A stretch of DNA of 64,000 nt from UBA9655 sp964597045 (GTDB lineage Bacteria; Pseudomonadota; Alphaproteobacteria; UBA9655), in NCBI GenBank assembly GCA_964597045.1, contig CAZQWE010000005.1, positions 142,000 to 205,999 on the forward strand. The letters run 5' to 3'. The position numbers and the translations under genes are program-made. Shown here piece after piece: positions 61,872 to 64,000 of the stretch. The notes under the pieces are model-generated. The model had not been told where the DNA came from and searched no databases. It saw only the letters and a program-made list of their open reading frames with translations. Each line of letters opens with the position of its first letter. Within the stretch, counting starts at the first letter, position 1.

Positions 61872-62733
61872 CATACAAGACCTCCCTTTAAAAAATGATA
61901 TAGCAGCTCGATTCGTTCCAAAAATTGTGGGTTTGATGGTTTATCTAGGAGCTCTTTGCTTTGTATTTACATTATTCCTCATTCATTCAACGGCGTCTTG
62001 GGAGAAACAATTTACAACCCATTTGACACTGGAGATTCCTTCAAATCCTAAGGTTGGATCACAACAACTTCAAACAAAAGTCATGCAACTTTTACAGAGA
62101 ACTCCAGGCATACAAAGTGCTCAAATTGTTCCGCAAGTGGAGATGGCCACGCTGTTGCAGGGATTATTAGGTGATGGTGTAAAGGTGGATCAACTTCCAC
62201 TCCCTATTGTTATTGATATTTTTCTTGAGGATAAAGCCCAGATTGATATCCCTGTTTTAGAAGGACATTTAAAAAATATATCTCCACAGATTTATTTAAC
62301 TGATCATCGAAATTGGCAAAATCAAGTAAAAGGTTTGATTAATACGAGCATTACATTAGCTCTTGTCGTAACTTTCCTGATCTTAGGGGGCGCTCTTGTG
62401 ACAACGACATTTGCAACAAGAACAAGTCTTCTGATTCATCGACAAATTATAGAGGTATTAAGTTTAATTGGAGCAACACCGTCTTACATTGCCAAGCAAT
62501 TTCAGATGAATGCCTTGAGGCAAGGGCTGATTGCGAGTGGAATTGGGTCAGGTCTTGCTTTTCTGACTTTTCTTATTTTACTCTATTTATTGGGAAGTGC
62601 TGGATTTGATACCCAGTTTACATCCTCGTTTTTTATACAAGCCCTCTTGGTCTTTATACTGGTTCCCGTCTTGTCTGCCTTATCCATGATGATATCTGCG
62701 GGATTTGCTGTCATGAAAGAGTTAAATTCATGA
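61864..62733 (+). CDS. ftsX: Cell division membrane protein FtsX
   Basis: Membrane partner of FtsE, 289 aa from the ATG at 61864 inside the end of ftsE. Four helices: one near residues 20-42, then three in the C-terminal half (LALVVTFLILGGALVTTTFA onward), with a periplasmic domain between (THLTLEIPSNPKVGSQQLQT). The RQIIEVLSLIGATPSYIAKQ motif is the FtsX/permease signature. A frame 33 codons longer lies within ftsE. Overlaps gmhB by four bases. Confidence 0.94.
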   Translation: MHNIQDLPLKNDIAARFVPKIVGLMVYLGALCFVFTLFLIHSTASWEKQFTTHLTLEIPSNPKVGSQQLQTKVMQLLQRTPGIQSAQIVPQVEMATLLQGLLGDGVKVDQLPLPIVIDIFLEDKAQIDIPVLEGHLKNISPQIYLTDHRNWQNQVKGLINTSITLALVVTFLILGGALVTTTFATRTSLLIHRQIIEVLSLIGATPSYIAKQFQMNALRQGLIASGIGSGLAFLTFLILLYLLGSAGFDTQFTSSFFIQALLVFILVPVLSALSMMISAGFAVMKELNS

Positions 62734-63275
62734 AGCTGTGTTTGTTGGATAGGGACGGGGTTATTAATGTTGATCGACCCAACTCAGTGAGATCTATTGA
62801 AGAATTTTCTCTTCTTCCTAAAGTAACGTCTGCCATCCGTTTACTCAATGAGGCACATATTCCGGTGGCTGTTGTGACCAATCAAGCCGTTGTGGGGCGG
62901 GGAGATTTATCCCTTGAGGGGTTGTTTCAAATTCATGATCATATGGCCGCCCTCCTTAAAAAGGACGGCGCCTATGTTGATCACATTTTTATGTGCACCT
63001 CCCCCGATCCGAATGATCCTCGACGGAAGCCAAATCCTGGACTTCTTCTTGATGCTCTCAAAATGTTTCACGTGAAACATTCTGAGGCCGTTTTTATAGG
63101 AGATGATTTGCGTGATCTTGAGGCAGCATCCGCAATCAATTGTCATAAAATTCTTGTTAAAACAGGAAAAGGCCAAAAGGTGTTAGATTCTGGGCTACCT
63201 GAAAAAGTTATGCCCGTTACCGTTTTTTCAGATCTTTATGAGGCTGTATCACACTCTTTACGAGATGGATTATGA
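62730..63275 (+). CDS. gmhB: D-glycero-D-manno-heptose 1,7-bisphosphate 7-phosphatase
   Basis: Middle step of ADP-heptose synthesis, complementing gmhA and hldE at 58-60 kb. 181 aa HAD phosphatase: nucleophile motif LLDRDGVINVD at residue 5, VVTNQAVVGRGDLS for motif II, the zinc-loop Cys/His set partly kept (CTSPDPNDPRRKPNPG lacks the usual full Cys/His cluster), and FIGDDLRDLEAA for motif IV. A perfect parS site lies in frame as MFHVKH at residues 112-117, in a surface loop between KPNPGLL and motif IV. Overlaps ftsX and ydcF by four bases each. Confidence 0.88.
   Translation: MKLCLLDRDGVINVDRPNSVRSIEEFSLLPKVTSAIRLLNEAHIPVAVVTNQAVVGRGDLSLEGLFQIHDHMAALLKKDGAYVDHIFMCTSPDPNDPRRKPNPGLLLDALKMFHVKHSEAVFIGDDLRDLEAASAINCHKILVKTGKGQKVLDSGLPEKVMPVTVFSDLYEAVSHSLRDGL
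63064..63079. promoter_or_regulatory. parS: parS centromere site inside gmhB, site 4
   Basis: Perfect TGTTTCACGTGAAACA within the gmhB coding sequence, about 27 kb to the right of the predicted origin. Translated as M-F-H-V-K-H. Exact conservation inside a gene supports selection for ParB binding. Confidence 0.93.
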
Positions 63276-63889
63276 TAGGTCGTCTCCTCTTATATTCACT
63301 CAGGTTTGTTATTGTTTTAATGGTTGTGAGTAGCTTTTGGCTGGCAGGACTCATATTTTTTTCAAGTATTATTCCGTCTTCTGTCAATGATCAAACAAGC
63401 AAAACAGATGGGATTGTGATATTTACGGGAGGGAAAACGCGCCTTCAAGTTGCGTTGTCTCTTTTTGAGTCTGGAAAAGGTCAATATCTACTTATCTCAG
63501 GCGTGAACCCAGAGGCAAATCTTTCTGAAATGATTAAGGACATTCCCCATAAAGATAATATAACTTTGGGATATGATGCCTTAAATACGGAAGGGAATGC
63601 AGACGAGACGGCACGGTGGATCAATCAAAACAATATAAAATCAATTCGTCTCATTACATCGAATTATCATATGCCTAGAAGTCTCTTTCAGCTGAGAAAA
63701 TCCTTGCCGTCTGTTAAAATTCTACCCCATCCCGTTGTGGGGGAGAGTTTCCATCTTCAAAAGTGGTGGCTGAACCCCTCAACATTATCCCTTGTGGTTC
63801 AAGAGTATAATAAATTTTTATTTGCATATTTGGGAAGTTTTATAGAAGATATAAAATATTATCTCAATGAAAGATATAAGTCAGCATGA
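63272..63889 (+). CDS. YdcF/ElyC-family (DUF218) membrane protein
   Basis: 205 aa. An N-terminal helix (LRFVIVLMVVSSFWLAGLIF) anchors a DUF218 domain: DGIVIFTGGKTRLQVALSLF, LLISGVNPEANLSEM, NTEGNADETARWI and the ending ITSNYHMPRSLFQLRKSLPS. These are typical YdcF-like residues. Relatives affect peptidoglycan precursors in E. coli; the reaction is unknown. In alphaproteobacteria it follows ftsEX and precedes plsC, as here. ATGA-type overlaps on both sides. Confidence 0.9.
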   Translation: MIGRLLLYSLRFVIVLMVVSSFWLAGLIFFSSIIPSSVNDQTSKTDGIVIFTGGKTRLQVALSLFESGKGQYLLISGVNPEANLSEMIKDIPHKDNITLGYDALNTEGNADETARWINQNNIKSIRLITSNYHMPRSLFQLRKSLPSVKILPHPVVGESFHLQKWWLNPSTLSLVVQEYNKFLFAYLGSFIEDIKYYLNERYKSA

Positions 63890-64000
63890 TTTATTTGCGT
63901 TCAATCCTTTTTAATATTGTATTTTATTCATGGACGATGATTCTGGCGGTCATTTGTCTTCCTTTTTTATTATTTCCCTTTCGAGTCATTTTGCAACTTG
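63886..64000 (+). CDS. plsC: Lysophospholipid acyltransferase, N-terminal part (cut by window end)
   Basis: 38 codons from ATG at 63886, which overlaps the ydcF stop. The visible MIYLRSILFNIVFYSWTMIL then AVICLPFLLFPFRVI is a hydrophobic N-terminus like that of PlsC, the 1-acylglycerol-3-phosphate acyltransferase that usually follows ftsE-ftsX-ydcF in alphaproteobacteria. The catalytic HxxxxD motif lies beyond the window, so the call rests on context. Confidence 0.65.
   Translation, partial: MIYLRSILFNIVFYSWTMILAVICLPFLLFPFRVILQL

Overview
The window is a stretch of an alphaproteobacterial chromosome, moderately AT-rich by eye. Alphaproteobacterial markers are a circularly permuted two-piece tmRNA, CckA, a TrcR-type DUF1013 regulator, the NDUFA12-like complex I subunit, the alphaproteobacterial SspB, electron-transfer flavoprotein genes with ETF:quinone oxidoreductase, and the arrangement hemJ-hemH-hemE / origin / coaE-dnaQ. 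Dispersed GTCATTGCGAG-type palindromes, a degraded DUF4143 gene and an Rpn-like protein recall Holosporales/Rickettsiales-type host-associated lineages. That placement is an inference, not a proof.

The central feature is the probable replication origin at about 35,963-36,362. It has two perfect and four one-mismatch DnaA boxes next to an AT-rich tract, between hemE and coaE, which diverge from it. Four perfect parS sites (TGTTTCACGTGAAACA) at 2243, 6847, 32208 and 63064 suggest that the whole window is an origin-proximal ParB domain. One parS lies inside the gmhB reading frame and one abuts the rho stop codon.

Layout: 1-7.4 kb holds the end of dnaE, ETF:quinone oxidoreductase overlapping an orphan sensor kinase, an Rpn-like protein and two small secreted proteins. 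At 7.4-9.5 kb is groESL with a CIRCE operator and a good sigma70 promoter. At 9.6-15.3 kb are tadA, fumC, an RHH protein, a VanX-like dipeptidase, a RelE-type toxin-antitoxin pair with a palindromic operator, and a large secreted Cys-rich protein. At 15.3-20.3 kb is a YbhGFSR-like ABC exporter operon whose HlyD gene lacks a standard start codon. At 20.4-29.6 kb are gltX, a DUF465 protein, phosphofructokinase, trcR, a HIG1-like protein, cobalamin adenosyltransferase, etfBA, a winged-helix regulator divergent from a porin, sspB and ssrA. At 29.7-37.7 kb are cckA, rho, heme genes, oriC, coaE and dnaQ.

At 37.7-42.4 kb are an entericidin-like lipoprotein, DUF2155, mlaD, an NDUFA12 homologue, comM, an apbE remnant, and metK with a hairpin that hides its ribosome binding site. 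At 42.5-50.6 kb is a signalling island: a FIST sensor, a class III nucleotide cyclase and a patatin lipase in one operon, then a CoA-transferase/metallo-hydrolase pair and a diguanylate cyclase, followed by tRNA-Asn and tRNA-Cys. At 51-64 kb are a membrane nucleotide-sugar dehydratase, mutS, a DUF4143 remnant with tandem repeats, def-fmt-truA, hldE-gmhA, a zinc-ribbon protein, and ftsE-ftsX-gmhB-ydcF-plsC.

The genes form coherent groups: ETF-linked respiration (etfB, etfA, ETF-QO), late heme synthesis, LPS heptose synthesis (gmhA, hldE, gmhB), N-formylmethionine handling (fmt, def), and origin and cell-cycle control (oriC, parS, CckA, TrcR). The least familiar material is the FIST-cyclase-patatin operon, the Cys-rich secreted protein, the long-tag tmRNA and the metK leader.
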